Positions 6,850-14,726 of a DNA stretch of 20,999 nucleotides are shown here, piece after piece. Below the pieces are notes generated by a model. It made no database searches, was not told the origin of the DNA, and saw nothing but the letters and a program-made list of their open reading frames with translations. The stretch is from CAYVTZ01 sp964454685 (GTDB taxonomy: Bacteria; Bacillota; Clostridia; Christensenellales; Christensenellaceae), in the NCBI GenBank assembly GCA_964454685.1, contig CAYVTZ010000045.1, forward strand, positions 1 to 20,999. Reading direction: 5' to 3'. Position 1 is the stretch's first letter, and the number at the start of each line of letters is the position of its first letter. The translations under genes and the position numbers were made by a program.

Positions 6850-8115
6850 ATGAGAATTGAAAGCAAGTGTTTGCACGAAGGATACCGGGGAGGGAACGGG
6901 GAGCCGCATGTGCTGCCTATCTGCCAGAATACGACATATAACTATGATTCGACCGAGCATATTGGCAAGCTGTTTGACTTGAGCGAGTCGGGACATTTTT
7001 ATTCCCGCATTTCAAACCCGACGGTGGAACAGCTGGAAAACAAGCTGGCGGCACTGGAGGGTGGCGTGGGCGCGTTGTGCACCACATCCGGTCAGGCGGC
7101 GAACATGATTGCCATTATGAACATTGCGCAGGCAGGCGATCATTTGATCAGCACATCCAGCATTTACGGAGGCACGACGAACCTGTTTGCGGTAACACTG
7201 AAAAAATTTGGTGTGGAGTGCACGTTTGTGGATCAAAGCGCAAGTGACGCGCAGATTGAAGCGGCGTTTCGCCCCAACACCAAGGCGCTGTTTGGGGAAA
7301 CGATTGCAAACCCGGAGCTTTCCGTTTTCGATATCCAGCGCTTTGCGGACATGGCGCACAGGCACGGCGTACCGCTGATTGTGGACAACACATTTGCCAC
7401 ACCGGTGTTGTGCAGGCCGATTGAGCATGGGGCGGACATTGTGACGCATTCCACTTCAAAGTATATGGACGGACATGCGGTGCAGCTTGGCGGCGTTATC
7501 ATTGACAGCGGAGCCTTTGATTGGAAAGACTATGCAGGGCTTTCGCAGCCGGACGAGAGCTATCATGGCTTGATTTATACCGAGGCGTTTGGCGCGGCGG
7601 CGTACATCAGCAAGGCGCGTGTACAGATGATGCGCGACTTGGGGACGTATCCATCTGCGCAGGCGGCGTTTTACACCTATTTGGGAACCGAAACACTGGC
7701 ATTGCGCATGGAACGACATAGCGCAAACGCGCTTTGCGTTGCACAGTTTTTGGAAGAGCAGCCGCAAATTGAGAGCGTGAATTATCCGTTGCTAAAGAGC
7801 AACGCGCAGTACGCGCTGGCGCAGAAATATCTGCCGCACGGCGCATGCGGCGTGATCTCCTTTGTGGTGCGCGGTGGAAAACAGGCGGCGGTGCGCTTTA
7901 TGGACAGCCTGAAACTGGCATCGAATGTGGTGCATGTGGCAACCGTTAAGACATGTGTGCTGCATCCGGCGAGTGCGACGCATCGGCAGCTTTCGCAAGA
8001 GCAGTTGGATGCGGCGGGCATCAGCCCCGGTATGATCCGTCTTTCCGTGGGCATTGAGCATGTGGAGGACATCATAGACGATCTGAAACTGGGCTTGGCG
8101 CAGATATCGATTTAA
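6850..8115 (+). CDS. metY: O-acetylhomoserine sulfhydrylase (aminocarboxypropyltransferase)
   Basis: This PLP enzyme of the Cys/Met-metabolism family joins sulfide (or methanethiol) with O-acetylhomoserine to make homocysteine (or methionine). The 421 residues match the MetY length. Landmarks are the N-terminal YSRISNPT (51-58), which contacts the cofactor phosphate from the neighbouring subunit, GEANP-like GETIANP (149-155), the cofactor-binding aspartate in VDNTFATP (Asp179), and the PLP lysine in HSTSKYMDGH (Lys204). The C-terminal RLSVGIEHVEDI is typical. GGAGGGG lies 6 bases before the ATG. With hom upstream this gives two steps of direct-sulfhydrylation methionine synthesis. A methionine gamma-lyase role is less likely given the length and motifs. 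Confidence 0.93.
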   Translation: MRIESKCLHEGYRGGNGEPHVLPICQNTTYNYDSTEHIGKLFDLSESGHFYSRISNPTVEQLENKLAALEGGVGALCTTSGQAANMIAIMNIAQAGDHLISTSSIYGGTTNLFAVTLKKFGVECTFVDQSASDAQIEAAFRPNTKALFGETIANPELSVFDIQRFADMAHRHGVPLIVDNTFATPVLCRPIEHGADIVTHSTSKYMDGHAVQLGGVIIDSGAFDWKDYAGLSQPDESYHGLIYTEAFGAAAYISKARVQMMRDLGTYPSAQAAFYTYLGTETLALRMERHSANALCVAQFLEEQPQIESVNYPLLKSNAQYALAQKYLPHGACGVISFVVRGGKQAAVRFMDSLKLASNVVHVATVKTCVLHPASATHRQLSQEQLDAAGISPGMIRLSVGIEHVEDIIDDLKLGLAQISI

Positions 8116-8129
8116 CAGGAGGGAACGTG

Positions 8130-8660
8130 ATGGATGGCAGGATAATCGGCATGGCGGGTGTGATGCTCTCGTTTCTTTTGGCAGTCATGCTTGTGTGCGT
8201 GGTACTGACTGTGGTTGTGTATGTGCTTCAGTCGCTTGCGCTTTATACGATTGCCAAGCGGCGTGGCATAGAACATGCGTGGATGGCGTGGGTGCCGTTT
8301 GTGTGCAACTACATGCTGGGCAAGATTGCGGATGAATATAACGAACGGGTGGAGCACCGCGCAACATATTTCAGATGGGTGCTGGTGATTTTAAGTGCTG
8401 CGGCATTCCTGTTGGCATACGCTACGGGCGGGGCCGCACCGCTTGGGTTGCTGATGTCTGTTGTGATGCTGGTGACGATGTTTATGACGCTGTATAAAAT
8501 TTATCAATCGACCACAGACAACTATGTTGTGCTGTTGGTGCTTTCCATCATATTCATGGTGATTGTACCGTTTGTGCTGTTTGCGGTGCGAAACGGAGAA
8601 CGACCGAAACCTGCGGGAGACCAGTTGCCACCGCCGCACGTACGCGCCGAGGGTGAATAA
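8130..8660 (+). CDS. Uncharacterised four-helix membrane protein, paralogue 1
   Basis: This 176-residue protein has hydrophobic helices at about 10-39, 82-100, 104-122 and 133-153. A conserved loop, AKRRGIEHAWMAWVPF, follows the first helix; KIYQSTT precedes the last, and VPFVLFAVRNGE closes it. The same signature recurs in the genes at 8795 and 9824. I do not recognise a family with known function. It starts 14 bases after the sulfhydrylase with AGGAGGG, so it is probably read from the same transcript. ATG at 8130 is preferred over the GTG at 8127. Confidence 0.8.
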   Translation: MDGRIIGMAGVMLSFLLAVMLVCVVLTVVVYVLQSLALYTIAKRRGIEHAWMAWVPFVCNYMLGKIADEYNERVEHRATYFRWVLVILSAAAFLLAYATGGAAPLGLLMSVVMLVTMFMTLYKIYQSTTDNYVVLLVLSIIFMVIVPFVLFAVRNGERPKPAGDQLPPPHVRAEGE

Positions 8661-8704
8661 AGTTGGGAGTTTTCACGCGAATTTGCGATAAAGCTGGTGC
8701 TTTT

Positions 8705-8732
8705 TTGTGCGATTTATGATATATTTTATAAC
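8705..8732 (+). promoter_or_regulatory. Weak candidate promoter of paralogue 2
   Basis: TTGTGC (8705-8710), a 16-base spacer and TATAAC (8727-8732). The -35 match is poor, and TATATT at 8720 is an alternative -10. The AT-rich gap of 134 bases after paralogue 1 makes a promoter here plausible. Confidence 0.35.
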
Positions 8733-8794
8733 AAGCGAATGAAATCCCTTAATAGGCAAACAGAAGGAAAAGACACAAATAGGAGGAATATGGA

Positions 8795-9652
8795 ATGAGT
8801 TATTTTGATTATGGATATTATCCCGGGAACGATGCGTGGAGTGTGTTTGATTACATGAACGGAGCGGATTATATGACGACATTTTATTTTGTTTGGGCGA
8901 TCGTGCAGACGGTTATCATCGTATGTGTGGTGCTTTCCGTTGTGATGTATGTATTTCAGGCGTTGGGCATTTACAGCATTGCAAAGCGCCGTGGCATTGA
9001 ATATGCGTGGATGGCGTGGATTCCGGTAGTGAATTATTATATGTTTGGCAAGGTTGCGGACGAATACAACGCGCGCGTTGACGGGAAAAAGACAAGCTAT
9101 GCGTGGGGACTTTTAATTGGCTCAATCGTGACACTGGTGCTGGCACTGGTGATGATACCGATGGCGTTTACAGCGATCTTTGCGCCGGTCTTTTGGGTAG
9201 GGGTAGCCGTGGTTTATTTCGTTTTGCTGGCGGTTTCCATTACGATGGCGGTATTTCAGTATATTGCGCTGTACAAAATCTATAAATCGACCACAGAAAG
9301 CTGTGTGGTGCTTCTTGTGCTGTCCATTCTGTTTTCTTTCATTATGCCGTTCGTACTGTTTGCAGTGCGCAATGGTGAGTTCCCCAAGCGGAATGAAGGG
9401 GATGGAACGCCGGGATTGCCGCCTTTGCAGCCGATGAGCGCGCCGAACGCTAATGCGGGCGGAGCATATCAGACGCCGAACTTTGCCCCCTCACAGCAGA
9501 CTGCACCGACGGAGCCGCAAGCGACGCAGGAAACGGCGGTAGAGCCTGTGATGGAGCCGCAAGCAACGCAAGAGACGGCGGCAGAGCCGATGGTGGAGCC
9601 GCAAGTGGCGCAAGAACCTGCATCCGAGCAGGCAGAGGAAGAACAAAAGTGA
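8795..9652 (+). CDS. Uncharacterised membrane protein with Pro/Glu/Gln tail, paralogue 2
   Basis: This 285-residue relative of the preceding gene has a Tyr/Asp-rich N-terminus (MSYFDYGYYPGNDAW). It shares the SIAKRRGIEYAWMAWIPVVNYY loop, KIYKSTTES before the last helix and MPFVLFAVRNGEFPKR after it. It differs by a C-terminal extension of about 85 residues rich in Pro, Gln, Glu and Thr, with three copies of a 14-residue unit (EPQATQETA...). The tail should be disordered and lie on the side of the NGE loop. GGAGG precedes the ATG. A strong terminator follows, so the gene is probably the end of its transcript. Function unknown. Confidence 0.82.
   Translation: MSYFDYGYYPGNDAWSVFDYMNGADYMTTFYFVWAIVQTVIIVCVVLSVVMYVFQALGIYSIAKRRGIEYAWMAWIPVVNYYMFGKVADEYNARVDGKKTSYAWGLLIGSIVTLVLALVMIPMAFTAIFAPVFWVGVAVVYFVLLAVSITMAVFQYIALYKIYKSTTESCVVLLVLSILFSFIMPFVLFAVRNGEFPKRNEGDGTPGLPPLQPMSAPNANAGGAYQTPNFAPSQQTAPTEPQATQETAVEPVMEPQATQETAAEPMVEPQVAQEPASEQAEEEQK
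9512..9628 (+). repeat. 42-bp tandem repeat in the tail of paralogue 2
   Basis: Two full in-frame units (9512-9553 and 9554-9595) and one partial unit (9596-9628) encode EPQATQETAVEPVM, EPQATQETAAEPMV and EPQVAQEPASE. Such coding repeats can change copy number by slippage without breaking the frame. Confidence 0.8.
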
Positions 9653-9734
9653 GCCTGTGCCGCATGATGTGGCAGTCGGCAGAGTAGGGCGGCAGCGCAC
9701 TTGCTTTGCGGTTCACAAAAAATTTACGGAAGAG

Positions 9735-9758
9735 CCCGCGGCGATGCCGCGGGTTTTT
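9735..9758 (+). terminator. Intrinsic terminator after paralogue 2
   Basis: CCCGCGGC pairs perfectly with GCCGCGGG around the loop GAT, followed by five T residues. It cleanly separates paralogue 2 from paralogue 3. Confidence 0.93.
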
Positions 9759-9761
9759 CTG

Positions 9762-9788
9762 TTGCTTTGGACGCGGATATGCTATAAT
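9762..9788 (+). promoter_or_regulatory. Candidate promoter of paralogue 3
   Basis: A perfect TATAAT (9783-9788) with a poor TTGCTT (9762-9767) 15 bases upstream. It lies just after the terminator and 35 bases before the gene. Confidence 0.55.
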
Positions 9789-9823
9789 GAATGCGACCGA
9801 CCGAATGAGTGGAGGGAATCAAA

Positions 9824-10324
9824 TTGATTGCGATTTTGAATTATTTAGTCACGATTGTAACTGTTGTGGGCATTGTGGTGCTGGTTTGCTATGTATTTCA
9901 GGCGGCGGGGCTGTTTGGTATTGCAAAGAAGCGCGGTGTTGCAGGCGCGTGGATGGCGTGGATTCCGGTGCTGAGCGACCGTTTGTTGGGTTGCATTGGG
10001 GATGCGGCGGAAAAGCAAAAGAGGTTGAAAACTGCGGTTTTGCTGCCTGTTTTATCGGCGGCTGCGCTGGCGCTGGCAGTGAGTGTGACGGTTTGGGCAG
10101 ACAATACGCTGATGACGACCCCCATCAATGAGCTGGGTGATATGATGAACCTGCTGATTTTTACAATCGTAGTGGGTGTTGTTTATCTGGTGGTGCGCTA
10201 TATCACGCTATATCGTGTATATGCGGTGCACAGCAATCGGGCTGTTCTGCTGTTGGTGTTTTCTGTGATTTTTCCGGTGATTGTGCCGTTTGCATTGTTT
10301 GGGCTGAGCAGAAAGCGTGCGTAG
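9824..10324 (+). CDS. Uncharacterised membrane protein, paralogue 3, TTG start
   Basis: This is the third, most divergent member of the tandem family, 166 residues. The GIAKKRGVAGAWMAWIPVLSD loop and the final VIVPFALFGL helix are kept, but the KIYKSTT motif has become RVYAVHS and the NGE end has become SRKRA. No ATG is available near the beginning. GGAGGG at 9811-9816 points to the TTG at 9824, 7 bases downstream; the open frame extends to a GTG at 9809, but that overlaps the binding site. It has its own promoter and is flanked by a terminator on the left. Function unknown. Confidence 0.75.
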   Translation: MIAILNYLVTIVTVVGIVVLVCYVFQAAGLFGIAKKRGVAGAWMAWIPVLSDRLLGCIGDAAEKQKRLKTAVLLPVLSAAALALAVSVTVWADNTLMTTPINELGDMMNLLIFTIVVGVVYLVVRYITLYRVYAVHSNRAVLLLVFSVIFPVIVPFALFGLSRKRA

Positions 10325-10373
10325 ACAGGCATAAGCAGGCGCAAAAGAAAATGATTGAATAAAATCGCAAATA

Positions 10374-10391
10374 TGTCATATTAATATGACA
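10374..10391 (+). promoter_or_regulatory. Perfect 18-bp palindromic operator
   Basis: TGTCATATTAATATGACA is its own reverse complement. Its centre lies about 57 bases before the inferred transcription start of the isomerase-like gene, in an AT-rich gap of 154 bases. That position suits a dimeric activator, or a repressor of an upstream promoter. It is not a CcpA (cre) site and not a standard CRP/FNR sequence. The cognate regulator is not in the window. Confidence 0.65.
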
Positions 10392-10404
10392 AAGATAGCG
10401 CTTA

Positions 10405-10433
10405 TTGTGTTGCGATTTGTTGTATGCTATGAT
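10405..10433 (+). promoter_or_regulatory. Promoter of the isomerase-like gene
   Basis: TTGTGT (10405-10410), a 17-base spacer and TATGAT (10428-10433) with the extended element TGC directly before it. The start would be near 10440, giving a leader of about 40 bases. Confidence 0.7.
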
Positions 10434-10478
10434 TAAATCGATTACCAAACAATACAACTGAATCGGGAGGAAAAAACA

Positions 10479-11510
10479 ATGGCAAAATTTCGTTTTACCG
10501 TAGGACCTTGGAATGTGCATGAAGGACACGAGACCTTTGGGCCGGGAATCCGTCCGGAAATCCCCTTTGAAGAGAAAATCAAGAAATTTGCGGAAATCGG
10601 CATGGATGGCGTGCAATTCCATGATGACGACGCAGTGCCGGACATGAACAATATGTCTGAAAAGGCAATTATTGACTATGCCAAAGACGTCAAAGCAATG
10701 CTGGATAAATACGGCTTGTTTGCAGAATTTGTAGCGCCGCGGCTGTGGTTTGATAAACGCACCAACGACGGCGGCTATACCGCAAGCCTCAAGGAAGACT
10801 ATGAATTTGCGATCTGGCGCTCGCTGCGCTCGGTGGACATCGCAAAAGCGCTGGGTACCAACAAAGTACAGCTGTGGCTGGCGCGTGAGGGCACCCTCTG
10901 TGCAGAAGGAAAAAATCCCGTCGAAAAAATCCGACAGATGAAGGATGCAATCGACACCATTCTCAAATACGATCCGGATGTGCAGATTTTGGTTGAACCT
11001 AAGCCCAATGAGCCGATTGACCGCAGTTACAGTGGTACGTGCGGGCATGCGCTGGCGATGGGCGCGCAAACAGTAGACCCCAGCCGCGTAGGCGTTTGCA
11101 TCGAGAGCGCGCACTCTATCATGGCAGGGCTAGATCCTGCGGCAGACATGGCGTTTGCGCTTGCGTGGGGCAAGCTTTGGGGTGTGCATCTGAACGATCA
11201 GAACGGCATTCGTTACGATCAGGATAAGACCTTCGGCATGGAAAACCTGCGCGTAGCGTTCAATCAGGTCAAGGTGCTGTATGAAAACAACTTCGGTGAG
11301 AACGGCGAATGTGTGGGGCTTGATGTGAAGGCAATGCGCACACAACCCGCAGAGGACTGCTATCGCCACATCATCAACAGCAAACGGATGTTTGAATTGC
11401 TGCTGGATAAGGCAAAACGCTTTGATTATGAATTTCAGAAAAAATGCGTGGCAGAACAAAACTTTGAAAAGCTCGAAATGTATGTCATGGAGCTGTTGAT
11501 GGGCGTATAA
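10479..11510 (+). CDS. Xylose-isomerase-like TIM-barrel sugar isomerase
   Basis: This 343-residue TIM-barrel protein resembles the shorter (class I) xylose isomerases. It shows FHDDD (His48, Asp51), EPKP (Glu173, Lys175), a Glu209-x-x-His212 pair, YDQDKTFG (Asp247, Asp249) and LDVK (Asp282). All correspond to known metal or catalytic residues, except the aspartate of the HIDLN motif, which is histidine here (GVHLN, His237). It is about 45 residues shorter than typical class I enzymes (387-390). The substrate may be another aldose or ketose. It stands alone, with its own promoter, palindrome and terminator; no xylulokinase or sugar transporter is adjacent. Family membership is firm, the exact reaction is not. 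GGGAGG precedes the ATG. Confidence 0.82.
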   Translation: MAKFRFTVGPWNVHEGHETFGPGIRPEIPFEEKIKKFAEIGMDGVQFHDDDAVPDMNNMSEKAIIDYAKDVKAMLDKYGLFAEFVAPRLWFDKRTNDGGYTASLKEDYEFAIWRSLRSVDIAKALGTNKVQLWLAREGTLCAEGKNPVEKIRQMKDAIDTILKYDPDVQILVEPKPNEPIDRSYSGTCGHALAMGAQTVDPSRVGVCIESAHSIMAGLDPAADMAFALAWGKLWGVHLNDQNGIRYDQDKTFGMENLRVAFNQVKVLYENNFGENGECVGLDVKAMRTQPAEDCYRHIINSKRMFELLLDKAKRFDYEFQKKCVAEQNFEKLEMYVMELLMGV

Positions 11511-11528
11511 GCGTAAAAAAACGAGGGG

Positions 11529-11564
11529 GGTTGCGGCTAGATTAGCGCAACCTTTCCTTATTTT
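11529..11564 (+). terminator. Terminator after the isomerase-like gene
   Basis: GGTTGCG (11529-11535) pairs with CGCAACC (11546-11552), with an inner CTA/TAG helix, followed by TTTCCTTATTTT. It begins 18 bases after the stop codon. Confidence 0.82.
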
Positions 11565-11628
11565 CACCTGGGATAGCGAACCACAGGGCATGTGATGCAA
11601 AATTACAGAACAAATCACGGAAAAACAC

Positions 11629-11657
11629 TTGCATTTATATCGTGTGCATGATATCAT
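11629..11657 (+). promoter_or_regulatory. Promoter of secG
   Basis: TTGCAT (11629-11634), a 17-base spacer and TATCAT (11652-11657) with the extended element TGA before it. The start would be near 11664. Confidence 0.68.
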
Positions 11658-11691
11658 ACTTTTGTTATGTACATAAACTGGAGGTTTTGAA

Positions 11692-11943
11692 ATGGACATT
11701 TTGTCTCTTGTAATTAAAATCGTATTAGTGGTTTTTTCGATATTTTTGATTGCAGTTGTGTTGTTACAGTCGGGTGCAAAGACGGGTCTTCCGGGCGCGA
11801 TCGGCGGCGGCGCAGAAGCAATGTGGGGAAAGAAAAAAGCGCGAGGCATGGACGCTTTGCTGGTCAGACTGACCAAGGTTGCAGCAATTGGCTTTATGAT
11901 TTTGGCCGTTGTGCTGGTCTTGATTCAGAAATACTTTATGTAA
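11692..11943 (+). CDS. secG: Preprotein translocase subunit SecG
   Basis: SecG is the small accessory subunit of the SecYEG channel and stimulates protein export. At 83 residues it has the expected two membrane helices (about 3-24 and 58-80). Between them is the conserved cytoplasmic loop LLQSGAKTGLPGAIGGGAEAMWGKKKARGMD, of which the GAIGGGAE part is the family hallmark. GGAGG lies before the ATG. The arrangement secG-rnr-smpB-ssrA is common in Firmicutes and supports the call. A terminator after the gene suggests that much of its transcript ends before rnr. Confidence 0.95.
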   Translation: MDILSLVIKIVLVVFSIFLIAVVLLQSGAKTGLPGAIGGGAEAMWGKKKARGMDALLVRLTKVAAIGFMILAVVLVLIQKYFM

Positions 11944-11962
11944 GCCGAATAAAGAGAGTCCG

Positions 11963-11988
11963 GGCGTTCGCATCAGAACGCCTTTTTT
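11963..11988 (+). terminator. Terminator after secG
   Basis: GGCGTTC pairs with GAACGCC around a 6-base loop, followed by six T residues. It separates secG from rnr. Confidence 0.92.
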
Positions 11989-12066
11989 GTTAAAAAACGT
12001 TTGAGCTCCTCTGCAAGAAAAGCTTGCAAAGGGAACATCAGGCAAGGAATGAATCAGAATGATAGA

Positions 12067-12083
12067 CGCGTGATCCACACGCG
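12067..12083 (+). promoter_or_regulatory. Small hairpin in the rnr leader
   Basis: CGCGTG (12067-12072) pairs with CACGCG (12078-12083) around a 5-base loop, ending 7 bases before the rnr ribosome binding site. A second short repeat, TGCAAG/CTTGCA, lies at 12012-12028. They may influence translation or stability of the mRNA; no clear rnr promoter is visible. Confidence 0.35.
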
Positions 12084-12102
12084 AAATGTGAAGGAGTCAA
12101 CT

Positions 12103-14166
12103 ATGCGGGAGCGCATATTAGAGGAAATTGAAAAGAGAATTTATGTTCTGCCGGAACAGCTTGCAGACGCACTGGAACTGGAGCCGGCGGAGATGATGCA
12201 GGAATTGACGCAGTTGGAACAAGAAGGTGAAATTTGCTACACCAAGCATAAAAAAGTGGCGCTAGCCTCCACCATGGGATTTTTCAAAGGAGTCATGGAC
12301 TGCAAAAAAGGCGGCTTTGCGTTTGTGCGCACTGCCAAACACGGGGATATCTTTATTGCGCCGGATCAAAAGCAGGGTGCGCTGCATGGCGAAACCGTAA
12401 TCGTAAAGCTAACCAAGCGGCAGGATCGTGAGCGAAATCTGGAAGGGCGGGTGCATCGTATCCTTTCCGTGCTGCCGATGCAGGTGATTGGCACGACGCA
12501 GTCCACGCGCAATACGATGTTTGTCGTTTGCGACGTCCCCATTGAGGATGTGTATATAACAAAAGGCGATACGCTCCATGCAAAAAACCAACAAAAAGTG
12601 GTGGTTAGCATTGAGCGTCGGGGTGTGCAGGGGCGCAGCCCGGAGGGACGCATCGTCGAGATTTTAGGCGATGTGGGCGACACTGCCGTGGAGATTTTAA
12701 GCGTAGCGCGTAAGTTTGGCTTGATTGCCGAGTTCGATGAGAAATGCCAAGCGGCAGCGGCGCAAGCTCAAGCATCACCGCAATCCATGGAGGGGCGCAA
12801 AGATTGCCGCGACTGGCTGATTGTGACGATTGACGGCGCGGATGCCAAAGACCTTGACGATGCGGTATCTTTCCGAAAGCTGAGCAATGGGAATGTGCAG
12901 CTGGGGGTGCATATCGCGGACGTAAGCCAGTATGTTGTGGAATCTAGTGTATTGGATCGTGAAGCGCTCAAACGCGGCACAAGTGTGTATCTTGTGGATC
13001 GCGTTGTGCCGATGCTGCCCAAAGAACTATCGGACGATCTTTGCTCGCTGAATCCACAGGAGGACAAGCTGACGCTCTCCTGTATGATGGAGATTTCACC
13101 GCAGGGCGAGGTCGTATCACACGAGATGGCACAGACAATCATCTGCACCAAATATCGCCTGACATACGAGGCGGTAAACCGCATGTTGGAAGGCGACGCA
13201 AACGCAGTCGCGGCGGACGCAGCAGCAATGCTATGCGAAATGAACGCACTTGCAAAAATCATGCGGGCGCGGCGATTTGAAAAAGGCAGTATTGATTTTG
13301 ATATCGACGAGGCAAAAATTGTGCTCAATGACGCGGGCATGCCTGTGGAAGTGGGGATACGCGAACGCGGCGATGCGGAAAAGCTGATTGAGGAATTTAT
13401 GCTGGCGGCAAACATGACTGTCGCAGAAAGCTATTTTTATCAAGAGATTCCCTTCCTCTATCGCATTCACGAGCAGCCGGACACGGACAAGATGCGCGAA
13501 CTGGCGGTGTTCTTGAGCGGGTTTGGGCTAACCCTCAAGGGGGTTGCAAACATCCACCCGCGCACGCTGCAGCAATTACTGGAATCGGTGCAGGATAAGC
13601 CGGAGGGCGCAATCATCAATCAAGTGACACTGCGTTCGCTGAAAAAGGCGAAATATGACACGGTTCCGCTGGCACATTTCGGGCTGGCGGCAGAACGGTA
13701 TTGCCACTTTACCTCGCCCATTCGGCGATATCCGGATTTGCAGGTGCATCGCATCATTAAGGCGACGCTACGCGGGGAGATGTCTCCCAAATATATTCGC
13801 CATTTAGAACAAATTTTGCCGGAAGTGGCGCAGCAGTCGGGTGAGCGGGAGCGAAAAGCCATTGAAGCGGAGCGCGCTGTGGAGGATATCATCATGGCGC
13901 AGTTTATGGGCAAGCATATCGGCGAGGAATACGACGCGGTTGTATCGGGAGTGACGCGCTTTGGAGTATTCGCGGAACTGCCCAGCACGATTGAAGGTAT
14001 GATTCCACTCGCGCAGATGCACGATGACTACTATGTGCTTCACGAAAAAACTTTCTCGTTGGTGGGAGAGCGCACCAAACGCAAAATATCGCTGGGAGAT
14101 AAAATTCGTGTACGCGTAGTTTCTGCAGATGTGGCAAGCGGGAAAATTGAGTTTGCAAAAGTATGA
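12103..14166 (+). CDS. rnr: Ribonuclease R
   Basis: RNase R is a processive 3'-5' exoribonuclease that degrades structured RNA and non-stop mRNA, the latter together with tmRNA-SmpB. The 687 residues comprise an N-terminal winged helix (1-55), two cold-shock domains (from about 57 to 205), and the RNB domain. The RNB metal-binding aspartates Asp244, Asp250, Asp252 and Asp253 have the same spacing as in E. coli RNase R, and the YCHFTSPIRRYPDLQVHR block is present. A C-terminal S1 domain starts at about 607. The basic tail common in longer homologues is missing; the protein ends with the S1 domain. AAGGAG at 12091 fixes the start; an upstream open frame overlaps the secG terminator. Confidence 0.96.
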   Translation: MRERILEEIEKRIYVLPEQLADALELEPAEMMQELTQLEQEGEICYTKHKKVALASTMGFFKGVMDCKKGGFAFVRTAKHGDIFIAPDQKQGALHGETVIVKLTKRQDRERNLEGRVHRILSVLPMQVIGTTQSTRNTMFVVCDVPIEDVYITKGDTLHAKNQQKVVVSIERRGVQGRSPEGRIVEILGDVGDTAVEILSVARKFGLIAEFDEKCQAAAAQAQASPQSMEGRKDCRDWLIVTIDGADAKDLDDAVSFRKLSNGNVQLGVHIADVSQYVVESSVLDREALKRGTSVYLVDRVVPMLPKELSDDLCSLNPQEDKLTLSCMMEISPQGEVVSHEMAQTIICTKYRLTYEAVNRMLEGDANAVAADAAAMLCEMNALAKIMRARRFEKGSIDFDIDEAKIVLNDAGMPVEVGIRERGDAEKLIEEFMLAANMTVAESYFYQEIPFLYRIHEQPDTDKMRELAVFLSGFGLTLKGVANIHPRTLQQLLESVQDKPEGAIINQVTLRSLKKAKYDTVPLAHFGLAAERYCHFTSPIRRYPDLQVHRIIKATLRGEMSPKYIRHLEQILPEVAQQSGERERKAIEAERAVEDIIMAQFMGKHIGEEYDAVVSGVTRFGVFAELPSTIEGMIPLAQMHDDYYVLHEKTFSLVGERTKRKISLGDKIRVRVVSADVASGKIEFAKV

Positions 14167-14220
14167 TTGCGGGTATAAGATTAACTGTAATGAGCAGGTT
14201 GAGAAGGAAGGCAGAAAGAC

Positions 14221-14664
14221 ATGGGTGAGAAGGTGATCGCGCAAAACAAAAAAGCGTGGCATGATTATTTCATCGAAGACAAATACGAAGCAGGCGTTGC
14301 GTTGGTGGGTACAGAGGTCAAATCTTGCCGGATGGGGCGTTTGAATCTGCGTGATTCCTATGTGCAAATCAAGAACGGGGAAGCATTCGTGCAAAATTTG
14401 CACATTAGCCCATACGAGAAGGGGAATATTTTTAATACCGATCCTTTGCGGGTGCGCAAGCTGCTGCTGCACAAGCGGGAAATCGCCAAGCTGTTAGGGC
14501 TTTCGGCGCAAAAAGGGTTTACGCTGATTCCATTGAGGATGTATTTGAAAGCGGGCAAGGTAAAGCTAGAGATCGGTGTTTGCCGCGGCAAGCACACGTA
14601 TGACAAACGGCACGATTTAAAAGAAAAGACCGTGAAGCGGGAAATGGAACGGCAGATTAAATAA
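14221..14664 (+). CDS. smpB: SsrA-binding protein SmpB
   Basis: SmpB binds the tRNA-like end of tmRNA and brings it to stalled ribosomes. At 147 residues it has the normal length. Landmarks are the N-terminal KKAWHDYFIEDKYEAGVAL, GTEVKSCRMGRLNLRDSYV in the beta-barrel, the HISPYEKGN segment and the basic C-terminal tail (GKHTYDKRHDLKEKTVKREMERQIK, residues about 123-147) that enters the decoding centre. AAGGAAGG precedes the ATG. It lies between rnr and ssrA, its functional partners, 54 bases after rnr, and about 95 bases before the tmRNA. Confidence 0.97.
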   Translation: MGEKVIAQNKKAWHDYFIEDKYEAGVALVGTEVKSCRMGRLNLRDSYVQIKNGEAFVQNLHISPYEKGNIFNTDPLRVRKLLLHKREIAKLLGLSAQKGFTLIPLRMYLKAGKVKLEIGVCRGKHTYDKRHDLKEKTVKREMERQIK

Positions 14665-14698
14665 AGTGCACAAGTGTAACAAATTATTGAATATTTCC

Positions 14699-14726
14699 GT
14701 GACGGCAGGCGGATTTATGCTATAAT
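14699..14726 (+). promoter_or_regulatory. Promoter of ssrA
   Basis: A perfect TATAAT (14721-14726) with the extended element TGC and a partial -35 GTGACG (14699-14704), spacer 16. Transcription would begin near 14733. The pre-tmRNA leader then folds into AAGATG/CATCTT (14731-14756), ending four bases before the mature 5' end. Confidence 0.72.

Noticed and set aside
12001..12102. N-terminal extension of RNase R
   Set aside because: The extension has no binding site near its possible starts and begins right after the secG terminator; AAGGAG fits the ATG at 12103.
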